Assembly (NCBI GenBank): GCA_015698045.1
Contig: BLAL01000206.1
Span: 310,001-374,000, forward strand
DNA: 64,000 bases
Reading direction: 5' to 3'
Source: Rhizophagus clarus
Taxonomy: Eukaryota; Glomeromycota; Glomeromycetes; Glomerales; Glomeraceae
In this document: positions 34,625 to 43,769 of the stretch, one piece after another
How the letters are laid out: each line of letters opens with the position of its first letter
How positions within the stretch are numbered: the first letter of the stretch is position 1
The notes under the pieces: model-generated
Told to the model about the DNA's origin: nothing
Databases searched by the model: none
The model's input: the letters and a program-made list of their open reading frames with translations, nothing else
Translations under genes and position numbers: made by a program

Positions 34625-36680
34625 CCGTATACTTCTGAAATTAAGCACCCCCCAAAATTAAGCACCCCCACATCCTATATATATACTAAAAATAAGCACC
34701 CCCCTAAAAATTAAATTGTTTTTTCATTTAAATATCATAAACGTTATAATTATACTTTATTAACTTTATTAAAAGGTACATAATAATAATTATTATTATT
34801 TATTTATACCAATGTCCAAATTATCACAGCTTATATCATCCTTCAAATTGTCATCGCTAGCATCCTCCAGATTATCATCACTAATATCTATAATTTCTTC
34901 ATCAAATTCCTCTACATCATCCAAAGCATTTGAAATACCACAAGTTTTAAAAGAATTGATGATGATTTTGTTAGGAATTCTATCCCAAGAACGCTTTACC
35001 CATCCACACACATCATCAAATTTAGCCCGTTGAAGATTACCTTTAGTTATTTGACCAGCACCACCAGCAGCCATCCACCAGTGCCATTCCTCACGTAAAT
35101 TGGCTTTAAACAGTTTATTTATTGCGACATTAAGTGGCTGACATAAACTTGTTAAACCTCCAGGTATTACAGTTAAATCAAATTCATAATCATGGAATTT
35201 CTCTTTTACAGATTTTTCCAAGTGTTCTCGAAAAGAATCATAAACCATTAACTTTGGAGTCCTGATTCTGGTTCTATTATCAACCTCGTCACTTAAATAA
35301 TCAACATACTGGTTCATCAATACACTATCCATCCAACCTTTTTCTTGGAACCAAACGATTACTCCAAGAGGTATTTTATCACCTTTTGATAATCACCTCC
35401 CCTTAAAGATACAGATCAGAGGAAACTTAGTTCCATCTATAAAAAGAAAGAATGTTGAGTAAAATTAAAAAAATGTAATCAAAAATCAAAAATATCTGAA
35501 TATTGTTGAAATCAAAATATTCTGAAAATCGATTAGTTGAATGTTAAAAAAAAAAATAAACTTAATAAAAAAAATCAGACTCTCAGAAGTTTATAAACAA
35601 TTTGAAACCATAAACCTAAACCCTAAAATATTGTAACTATTAAACCTAAAAATTGTAATCACTTAAAAACTTTATCATGACACTTGGAAATCAAAATCGA
35701 GAGTTTGTTATTCATAAAATAAAAAAAGAGAATTATCCTACCCGCAGCACACGTTAAAACTACCGTAAATCAGTTTTTGTCATTGCCGGTGTTGTGAATA
35801 TGAACAGTTTTCTCCCCTTTTGATTAATAGTAAAATTACCTGCCATATCAAACCATACTGGTGTTTCGTCCATGTTGAAGATGTTGCATAAATCGAAAGA
35901 TTTTTTGGTTCTCAGGCGGATAATAAATTGATGAAATTTAGCTAAAGATTCTTCCGTATGACTAGGTAGCTTCTGGAAAATCTTTGTGCATCACCTCTAG
36001 GATAGTTTATGTCTTTTCATAAAACAAGATATCCATTGAGATGACATTTTAAAATCCTTTGCCAAATCACCATATAAAATTATCATCCCAGGCTTCTTTA
36101 GAATTTCTTGCATTTTAATTCGTAAAATCGCATAGGTAACGGCTAATCCTTATTTTCTTTGTTCAATAAGCCAAATATACAGCTTCTCTTCAGCCTCAGG
36201 ATAAAAGGCTTTTCGACCTGAGCCAATTCGTTTACTGTCTTGGTTAATTTCAGTGTCCCAACTCTTGCTTACCGTAACCTAACGTCCTACCATACTTGAG
36301 TTAAGCTGAAAGTGTCTTGCCGCTTTGTTTCGTCTGTGTTCCTTAGCGTAAGTAACAACCTGATTCTTTTGGCAAATGGAGTATGAAGTACAACTTCGTT
36401 TGGTAGTTTTATTGTGTAAAACCTTTGTGCGTTTTCTTGGCATTTTTGTGAAAGTTTTAAACAAGTTAGAAAATGTGTTTCGCATAAGTCGCGCATTTAT
36501 AAAATTATTTGGTTATACAAGCAAGGTTGTACAGTTTGTAGTACAGATTATCATGTCATTTCGCAGTTCCTATTATCACTTTGGTGACGCAATTTTGAAG
36601 AAAAAATATATTTTATAAAATCACTTGAAATTAAGCACCTCTATAGTAAAAAAAGGGTGCTTAATTTCAGAAGTATACGG
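34625..36680 (-). mobile_element. pogo/Tc1-mariner-type transposon, inactive copy
   Basis: TIRs begin CCGTATACTTCTGAAATTAA at the left (34625) and match in reverse complement at the right end (36680), continuing into GCACCCCC. Both ends are flanked by TA (34623-34624, 36681-36682), the target duplication of the Tc1/mariner/pogo superfamily. The element is 2056 bp and encodes a broken CENP-B-like transposase on the minus strand. Its TIRs share only the ends and the TTAAGCACCCC block with the element at 40148-42016, so it is a different subfamily. Confidence 0.92.
34796..36443 (-). pseudogene. pogo/CENP-B-like DDE transposase, broken
   Basis: The frame starts MPRKRTKVLHNKTTKRSC with the HTH region AARHFQLNSSMVGR, then a TAG stop at the codon where Trp is expected, then VTVSKSW. 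The middle is degraded. NIFNMDETPVWFDMAG (first catalytic Asp) is readable near 35870, followed by a one-base frameshift after NFTINQKG. The C-terminal part (35332-34796) is open: KLMVYDSFREHLE (second Asp), VIPGGLTSLCQPLNVAIN (third catalytic Asp replaced by Asn), CGWVKRSWDRIPNKI and an acidic tail. The Asp-to-Asn change would itself inactivate the DDE/D triad. Confidence 0.85.
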
Positions 36681-36682
36681 TA

Positions 36683-36895
36683 TTTTAAGTTCTGCTAAGC
36701 AAACTCTTATTATAACCTTTGAATTTTTTATTCTGCTAAGCAATTTTTTTTCTGACATATATAACTTTATTTAAATATAAAAAAATAATTTAATTATAAT
36801 AAATATATATATAGTAATAGTAAATTAATTTTTTATATCATTGTGAAAAAAAATTGTGAAATTAATTCACTAAATATTAATAAATTACTGTATAT
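36683..36895. other. AT-rich spacer between two transposons
   Basis: Short A/T spacer; nothing recognised. Confidence 0.5.
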
Positions 36896-37695
36896 CACGG
36901 GCCACAGTACTCCTTATGTATAGTACCCCCCTCAAGAAATTTGCGAGAATTTTAAAGTACCCAGGTACTTTACATAGAAAATTCCAATTTAAAGCTTAAA
37001 ATTTTGTAAAATACCTGGGGTATAATACTAGATTAATATATAATGTATATTCCAGATATATAAAAACACCAGAACAATTAGTTTTGACGTTTTTTTTACT
37101 TTACATATAAAAAATGCCGGAACAATCAGTTTTGCATTTTTATATATATAAAAATGCCAGAACAGTCAGTTTTGGCATTTTTTTGCGTTTTTATATATAA
37201 AAAAATGTCAGACTAATTAGTTTTAGCATTTTTTTTTACTTTACATATAAAAAATGCCAGAATAATCAGTTTCGATGTTTTTTTTATTTTACATATAAAA
37301 AATGCCAGAACAGTCAGTTTTGGCATTTTTTTTACTTTACATATAAAAACGCCAGAACAGTTGGTTTTAGCATTTTTTTTTATTTTACATATAAAAGACA
37401 TCGGAATAGTCAGTTTTGGCATTTTTTTGCTTTTTATATATATAAAAATGCCAGAACAATCAGTTTCAGCGTTTTTTTTACTTTACATATAAAATGCTGG
37501 AACAGTTAGTTTTGGCATTTTTTTTGCATTTTGCCAATCTAATTAAATCCGGGTATTATACATAGCATGTATGTACTCCGGGTATTTTAAAAATCCTGTA
37601 CCCCCCTATGTATAGTATCCACCCGTGTATAGTACCCTCGGGTATAGGCCAAAACCCCCAAAATTTGCAAGATACCTAGGGTACTGTGGCCCGTG
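36896..37695. mobile_element. 800-bp TIR element with internal hairpin array
   Basis: The left end reads CACGGGCCACAGTACTCC and the right end is its inverse, GGTACTGTGGCCCGTG. Inside the ends both sides carry further GTACC/GGTAC and GTATAGTACC words. ATAT flanks both ends (36892-36895, 37696-37699) and may be a 4-bp target duplication, but the context is low-complexity. There is no coding capacity; the interior is a tandem hairpin array. Superfamily unknown. Confidence 0.75.
37060..37530. repeat. Tandem hairpin units of about 58 bp
   Basis: Around eight units, each an inverted repeat of AAAAATGCCAGAACAGTC / AGTTTTGGCATTTTTTT separated by a TTTACATATAA spacer. The open frame at 37213-37422 (minus) is only this repeat in translation. 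A related array, with the same GCCRGAAC hairpin and TTTATATATAAA spacer, lies at 61570-61850 inside the unrelated hAT-like element. Confidence 0.8.
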
Positions 37696-37983
37696 ATATA
37701 TGGTAATAATATAAAATGATATACAACTTCAGAATTTTTAATTTTAATTAATATTAATATAATATTAATATACTATTGCTATTTTAAAAATAGTTTTAAA
37801 ATTTGGAATTTTTTATAAATATTATTATATTTAGTTTTATAAAAATTAAAATATAAATTATTGCCAACCCTTATGAACAACTTCTTAAAGTTAACAAGTT
37901 GATTTAAAATAAAAAAAATTACACTTTAAAATTAAAATCACTTAAATGATAAATAATTAAAAGTACAAAAGTTTGTCACATTT

Positions 37984-38373
37984 CACAAATATTAATCCAA
38001 TCATTCTAAAATTTTTACTGTAAATAGATTTGATCTCGCTGAACAACTTTACTTAAGCAAAAAAAGGCGATTTCATTTGACCAAAGTGTTGAAATCATGC
38101 TTCAAAGTTGAAAAATAGGTTTTCGCAAAAAAATTGATAATACAAAAATAGCCAATATTTTACAAATATTAGTCCAATCATTATAAAAATTTATACACAG
38201 GTAGATTTAACATCACTGAACAACTTTTTAAACATAAAAAAGTAATTTCATTTGACCAAAATAATGTTATTACATCCTGAAGTTAAAAGAGAAAAAATTT
38301 TTTTGGAGTTAGTACTGTTTAAAAAATATAATTATCTTCACAAATATTATACTAAAAATTGAAATGCAAATAC
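37984..38373 (+). repeat. 177-bp satellite, units 1-2 and the start of unit 3
   Basis: CACAAATATTA-starting units begin at about 37984, 38161 and 38339, a period of 177-178 bp. Each contains CTGAACAACTTT and ATTTCATTTGACCAAA. Unit 3 is cut by the CACTA-type element and resumes at 43702 (CTGAACAATTTAC, ATTTCATTTGTCCAAA) to about 43770, which confirms the element boundaries independently. Confidence 0.7.
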
Positions 38374-38989
38374 CACTAGTTGAAAAAGGACAATTCAGCC
38401 TAAATTTGACCAGGTCGAATATAGGTCAAATAACGATCTAACCTATGTCAGATTGTGGCCGATTTTTTTGGCGCATTTAGGGTGCCAATCGTCTTAAATT
38501 CGGAAAGAAAAATTTGACCTATATTAGGACATTTTACATATTTATTCAACCCTAAAAAAAACTATATTCGACTACTATATATAATCCGAATATTATTGAT
38601 AAATAGGTCAAACTAGAGACAAATTTTAATCAATTTAGTTCCGAATTTATAGTTTATTAACATAGTATTAAAAAAATTACATATGTATTATGCTATATAA
38701 AGTTCTATTTAATATCTATCTATATATTATCATTCATCTATCGTCCATCCATCTGCATCCATCCACCATCCATCCAAAACTACCATCTACACAATCCACT
38801 AAATAGACAATTCACATATGCCTAAAGGAGTCTCAAAACCTATGTAGAAAAGTAACATTAAATGAAATTTCTTTAACAAATTTTTAAATTTCATTGAATT
38901 TATTGAATTTGAAACTTACCACCATTTCATTTATCCAAGAATCGAATCACTTCCTACCATTTAATATAGAATAGTTTCGAAAGCACACT

Positions 38990-40130
38990 GTCCAGAATGG
39001 TTATCAGGTTATTAGAGACTGTAAAAAAAACGCTTAATAAAAACGCTTTTAGAAGAAGTTTAAAATAGGAAACCTTTCAAAACTCACCAGGATTCTGGTA
39101 TTTTCAAGTCAGAATCGAGTTCCTGAAATATCGGCATTCTGTTTATAGTCCAAAATTGGGCCGGTTTACTAAAAGAAATAGAAAGAAAGAAAAAAATTAA
39201 AATAGAATTTTTTAGAGTAAGTTTCGAACTTGAAACTTTACCTGGGTTTTAGTATTCTAAAAGATCAAGAATAACCTACAAAAGAAATAAAACGAACCAT
39301 TAATAACAATTCGTTAAAATAAAAACATCTGATTTTTTACTTACCGATATATAACCTATCGATATACTGGTTGCCTAAAAAGAAAGAAAATGAAATATTA
39401 ATAAGCGTTTCGTTAAAAAAAGATAAATTTAAAAACGGTTTAAACCTACCAAAATTTTAAAGTTGCGTTTGCGTTCTAAAGTCTGAAGAACAGTTGCCTA
39501 AAAAAGAATCAAAAAAATGAAACGTACGTGTTGTTAAATTTTGGTAAAAAAAAAGAAAAAAATCCCACCAAAAATCTACTATTTTACGCGTCCCAGTATG
39601 TCCCTACCTAAAAAAATCTTGAATCCGCATCCAATGAGAGTCGAAAGCAACCTAAAAAAAATAAAGAACGAAATCATTAGCTAACAATTTGTTAAATATA
39701 AAAAAAATTGAAAATGATAAAAAAAACTTGTCATAAATCTGCACGTTCAAAGACCTAAAGAGCAAACTGCTAAAAAAAGAAAAACCCGAAAGATTAGTAG
39801 GTGTTTCGAAAATTTATAATCCAAGAAAAAATCTACCCAACTCCATATGTATGAAGAGACAGCCTAAAAAAAAGAAATAAATGAAATATTAACGTTTCGT
39901 TAAATAAATGTAATTAATAAAAAAAAATTGATTCCGGCTCCCTTACCGAAAACTGAAAGACTTCTTTACCAAAATCCGAATTCCATGCATCCAGAACCAT
40001 TTAAAAAAAAGAGAGAAAAGGTTAGTATATATTCCGTTAGAACAGTTAGAACATGTAAACTAAACAGGAAAAAAACTCACTGAAACGAAGTCCCACATGC
40101 CCAAAAGACTGAGAAACTGCTTAAAAAAAA
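38990..40130 (-). repeat. Micro-exon/intron-like array, left half
   Basis: On the minus strand exon-like segments are bounded by T-rich TAG acceptors and GTAAGT, GTGAGT or GTAGGT donors. The clearest is 39168-39088 (81 nt) between TTCTTTTAG and CCTG|GTGAGT, with an open frame reading KPAQFWTINRMPIFQELDSD. Another is a 30-nt exon near 39374-39345 ending at CG|GTAAGT. Units are more diverged than in the arrays at 13 and 57 kb. The array is interrupted at 40146 by the pogo element. Confidence 0.6.
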
Positions 40131-40147
40131 TTAAAAATGAACTGTTA

Positions 40148-42016
40148 CCGTATTTTTCCAATATTAAGCACCCCATTTTTGCAGGGATTTTGTGCGAAAA
40201 GTTTGGGGGGATGCTTAATTTTGGCAGTTTTAGAAAAATGTCTTTTAAACGTCTTTAAAATCAATTTACAATTCGTTAAAAAATTTTGCAAAAAAAAAGT
40301 TCTGGCGAAAAAATCTGTAAAATGTTTCACAATGATGCAATTCTGCGTAATGATATAATAAGGGGTTTTTTAGCAATTACGCGACTTTTACAACTTCGCG
40401 ACTTGACAACTTCACGACCTTTACAACTTTCGCGTGACCTTCATATCTTCCGAAAATTTGAGTTTCACACACTATGCCAAAAGTTATTAAACGCCAACGT
40501 GCTTCGTATTCTATTGAACAGAAAAAGGAAGTTGTTACCTATGCTCGTCAACGTGAAAGAAATGAAGCAGCTAGACATTTTGACCTTGACAAATCTATGG
40601 TTGGACGCTAGGTTAAGGCAAGTGAAAGTTGGACAAGTGAAATAAAAAATAATACTATGCGGGTGGGTTCTGGCCGAAAAGCTTATTTTCCTGAAGCTGA
40701 GGCGAAATTATACAATTGGGTAATTGTGCAAAGGAAAAAGGCGCTAGCTGTAACTTTTGTGACTGTAAGACTTCAAATGTTTGAAATTTTGAGAGAACCG
40801 GATATGGTAGCACTATATGGAGAATTAGCAAATAATTTTATGGCAACATTTCGATGGTTAACTGCATTTATGAAACGGCACAATTTGGCTTTGCGTAGAC
40901 GTACAAGAATATCCCAGAAACTTCCAGAACAATTGGAAGAATCATTGGAAAGTTTTTATCGATTTGTTATTCGTCTTAGGATAAAAAATTCTATTGAGAT
41001 GTGTAATATCTTTAATATGGATGAAACACCAGTCTGGTTTGACATGGCTGGAAATTTCACCATTAATCAAAAGGGTGAGAAAACAGTTCATATTCGTGGG
41101 ACAGGTAACGAAAATAATTGGTTTACTGTTGTCTTAACATGCGCAGCAGGTAAAAATCTCCATTATTTATTTGATTGTTATAAAATGTAATTTTACTTAA
41201 ATCTTTTTTATTTACAGATGGAACAAAATTGCCGCCAATTTGCATTTTTAAAGGAAAGCAAATGCCGCGTGGTGAAAAGGCCCCTCCTGGTGTGATCGTA
41301 TGGTTTCAAGAAAGCGGATGGATGAATGCTGACTTGATGAAACATTACGTTAGTTACTTAAATCAGATAAGAATGTCAAGTGGCCAATTCAGACTTCCGG
41401 CTATGATGGTATACGATTCCTTTAGAGGGCATCTAGAGGAATCTGTTAAACAAAAATTTAAGGAAAATCATGTTGAACTTGCAGTAATCCCAGGTGGCTT
41501 AACAAGTATTTGTCAACCACTCGATGTTGCCATTAATAAACCTTTTAAAGATAATCTTCGTAGAGAGTGGTACCATTGGATGAATAATGGTGGTGCTGGG
41601 TATACTCCTGCTGGAAATCTTCGACGTGCAAAAATAAGTGAGGTATGTGGGTGGGTCAAACGTTCTTGGAATAATGTTTCTGAAGAAATTATCATTCGTG
41701 CCTTTAAGAAGTGTGGTATATCAAATGCCTTAGATGGAACGGAAGATGATGAAATTTACAAAGAAATTGACGAAGTCCTTGATGAAATTCAAAATGAAAT
41801 GGACAATAATGTGGAGGAAGAAATGGAAATTATTGATTTGAATGATAGTTAAATTCTTTTATTTGTAAATATATATAATGTAATTTTGTTTTTTTGATAA
41901 TATAATAAAATTAATAAGTGGTCGGAGAGGTGCTTATTTTCAGTTTATGCTTGATATCGTGCAAAGTAAGGGGGGGTGCTTAATTTTGGTGGGTGCTTAA
42001 TATTGGAAAAATACGG
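40148..42016 (+). mobile_element. pogo-type transposon, nearly intact, nested in the CACTA element
   Basis: TIRs CCGTATTTTTCCAATATTAA (40148) and its inverse (ending 42016) are near-perfect for over 25 bp, with a second GCACCCC-type block just inside. TA flanks both ends (40146-40147 and 42017-42018). The 1869-bp element encodes one full-length transposase gene with a single intron and a single in-frame stop. Perfect ends and an almost undamaged ORF indicate a recent insertion. Confidence 0.95.
40474..41852 (+). CDS. pogo/CENP-B-like DDE transposase with one in-frame TAG
   Basis: Exon 1 is 40474-41149, then a 68-nt intron (41150-41217, GTAAAA...TTTACAG), then exon 2 41218-41852, giving 436 codons. 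Residues 1-48 carry a helix-turn-helix (YSIEQKKEVVTYARQRERN, AARHFDLDKSMVGR). A TAG at 40609-40611 replaces the next codon, where the family has Trp. The second HTH (KAYFPEAEAKLYNWVIVQRK) follows. The DDE/D core has D183 in NMDETPVWFD, D292 in MVYDSFRGHL and D328 in CQPLDVAIN; the 35-residue spacing of the last two fits pogo-type enzymes. An acidic tail ends at NDS. Everything else is intact, so readthrough, recent nonsense or internal initiation at 40657 are the options. Confidence 0.88.
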
Positions 42017-42019
42017 TAA

Positions 42020-43120
42020 TAAGCGTTCGTTAAAATAATTAAAGAAAAAAAAAAGAAACCTTTGATATGTCACTTCCAGAAAACTGAAGAGTCACTTAAA
42101 AAAAGAAAAAAATCGAAACATCATTATCAACGTTTCGTAAAAACTGGAAAACATTTTTAGTGTATTCTTTATGAAAGAGAGACGATTGTGGGGGGAAGGA
42201 AGGAGGAAGAAAGGAAGGGAAGAGAAATGGAAGAGAAAGAACGAAAGAAAAGAAGTGAGATAAGAGAAAAGGTTAAGGGGAAGGGAGGGAAGGGGGAAAT
42301 TTTGTTGAAAAAAGAAAAAGCTCTGGATCAGATTGGCAGATCTGATTCTGTATAATAAAAGTATCATTAATTAACATGACAATTCATAGATTAATTGTTG
42401 ATATAATTATTAGTGTAGTAAGTAAATAAGAGATTGATTCAACATCCAAAAAGCCAAAGAACAAATCAAAAAAAAAAGAAAAAAAGTAATTAGATAGTGT
42501 TCTTTAAAAATGAAATAAAAAATTATTTAAAAATATCTTACCAAAATATCGCGTCCAAAAAAGCCAAAAATTCACCTACAAAAGAAAAAAAACCAAAACG
42601 TTAAGTAGCAGTTTGTTCAAAGAAGTGTCATCAAATATAATAAAAGAAGCCCTCCTTACCAAATTCTTATGCGTCTAATACCTGAATAACAAACAAAAAA
42701 CAAAAAAAAAAGAAATTAGTAACCGTTCTTCGAAAATAAAACAAAAAAATTAAACTTATCATTAAGACTTACCGAAATACTGCAAAAGAACAATCTCTAA
42801 CAAATTTCCACATGTCCAGATATCTCGTCTATAAAGGAAAAAAATGAACTGTTAATAAAGTTCGTTGAAATAAACTAAAAAATTAAAAATTTCACTCACC
42901 AGGCTACAAGTAAGAGATTCGAGAGAACAACTGGTCGTAAGTAATTAAAAGAGAAAAACCAAAATCAAAAACTTACTGGAATTTCACGTTCAAGGAGACC
43001 AAAAGAATTACTTAAAAGGAAAAGTTGAAACGTTAAGGAATGTTTCGTTAAGAATTTTTCAACAAAAAAGTATTTGAAAAGAAAAGCCAAAACGCTTCAT
43101 TACAGATTTTTTCGACAAAA
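42020..43120 (-). repeat. Micro-exon/intron-like array, right half
   Basis: Minus-strand units with donors such as TTTG|GTAAGG (near 42655) and CTG|GTGAGT (near 42900) and T-rich AG acceptors continue the array interrupted by the pogo element. They are more degenerate than the left half. A GA-rich tract (42178-42300) lies within. Confidence 0.5.
42178..42300 (+). repeat. Polypurine tract inside the CACTA element
   Basis: Almost pure purine on the + strand (GGGGGGAAGGAAGGAGGAAG). The minus-strand frame over it is the pyrimidine complement. Confidence 0.7.
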
Positions 43121-43124
43121 AATA

Positions 43125-43285
43125 TAAGTGAAGTAAAGTAAGAAAAAGGAAAGGGAAAGACGAAGTAAGGGAAAGGGTGAAGGGTAGGAAAGGATGAAGA
43201 TAGGAGAAGGATGAAAGGAAGGAGGGAAAGAGGAAGAGTAAAAGGAAAAAAGGAAGGATAAAAGGAAGGATGATAAAGGAGGTTT
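43125..43285 (+). repeat. Second polypurine tract inside the CACTA element
   Basis: GGAAAGGGAAAGACGAAGTA-type sequence, about 160 bp with few pyrimidines, close to the right terminal region. The complementary Phe/Ser/Pro-rich frame is not a gene. Confidence 0.7.
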
Positions 43286-43496
43286 CACTAAAAGTTTAAA
43301 TTTAAACTTTTAATTGAATTGGTGATACGCGTAATATTTAATTAATGATATGCGTAATACTTAATACACATTCGACCATGTTGAATACACGTCTAATTGT
43401 TGATCATTACTAATTGAGGTCGAATAATTTTAATTTTGGTCGAATATAGGCCAAATTTCATTAAGGCCGAATATTCCTTTTTTGACTATAGAAAAG

Positions 43497-43701
43497 TGAA
43501 TACAATTCGGCTATTATTCGTGTGAGGCTGAACATAGTTTAATTTTTATTATACGCAATTTGACCATCATTCGGCTGGATCAAATCAGAATCGAATATAG
43601 ATTGAATTGCATATCATTACTAATTTAGGTCAATTTTTTTAAAAATTGGCCGAATCTAGGCCAGATTTTTTGGAGGCCGAATATTCCTTTTTCGACTAGT
43701 G
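43497..43701 (-). repeat. CACTA terminal unit also found alone at 62776-62990
   Basis: Reading leftward from the right end, about 205 bp (CACTAGTCGAAAAAGG ... CACTTTTCTATA) match 62776-62990 almost throughout. Just inside it, a second terminus-like GTCAAAAAAGGAATATTCGG occurs. The element end therefore looks duplicated, or a small CACTA-derived element landed in the terminus. Confidence 0.65.
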
Positions 43702-43769
43702 TACTTTTTACAACTGCTGAACAATTTACTTAAACATAAAAAGATAATTTCATTTGTCCAAAATTTATT

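Larger units (their letters stand above)
38374..43701. mobile_element. CACTA (CMC-superfamily) transposon, non-autonomous
   Basis: The left end is CACTAGTTGAAAAAGG (38374) and the right end, reversed, CACTAGTCGAAAAAGG (43701). Both are flanked by TAC (38371-38373 and 43702-43704), the 3-bp duplication usual for CACTA elements. Subterminal regions carry many GGTCGAATATAGG and GGCCGAAT words, also typical. Without the nested pogo element (40148-42016) it is about 3.46 kb. It encodes no recognised transposase. Its interior is a minus-strand array of intron-like units plus two polypurine tracts. Confidence 0.88.

Noticed and set aside
37213..37422. 69-aa minus-strand ORF with FICKVKK repeats
   Set aside because: Translation of the hairpin satellite inside the 800-bp TIR element.
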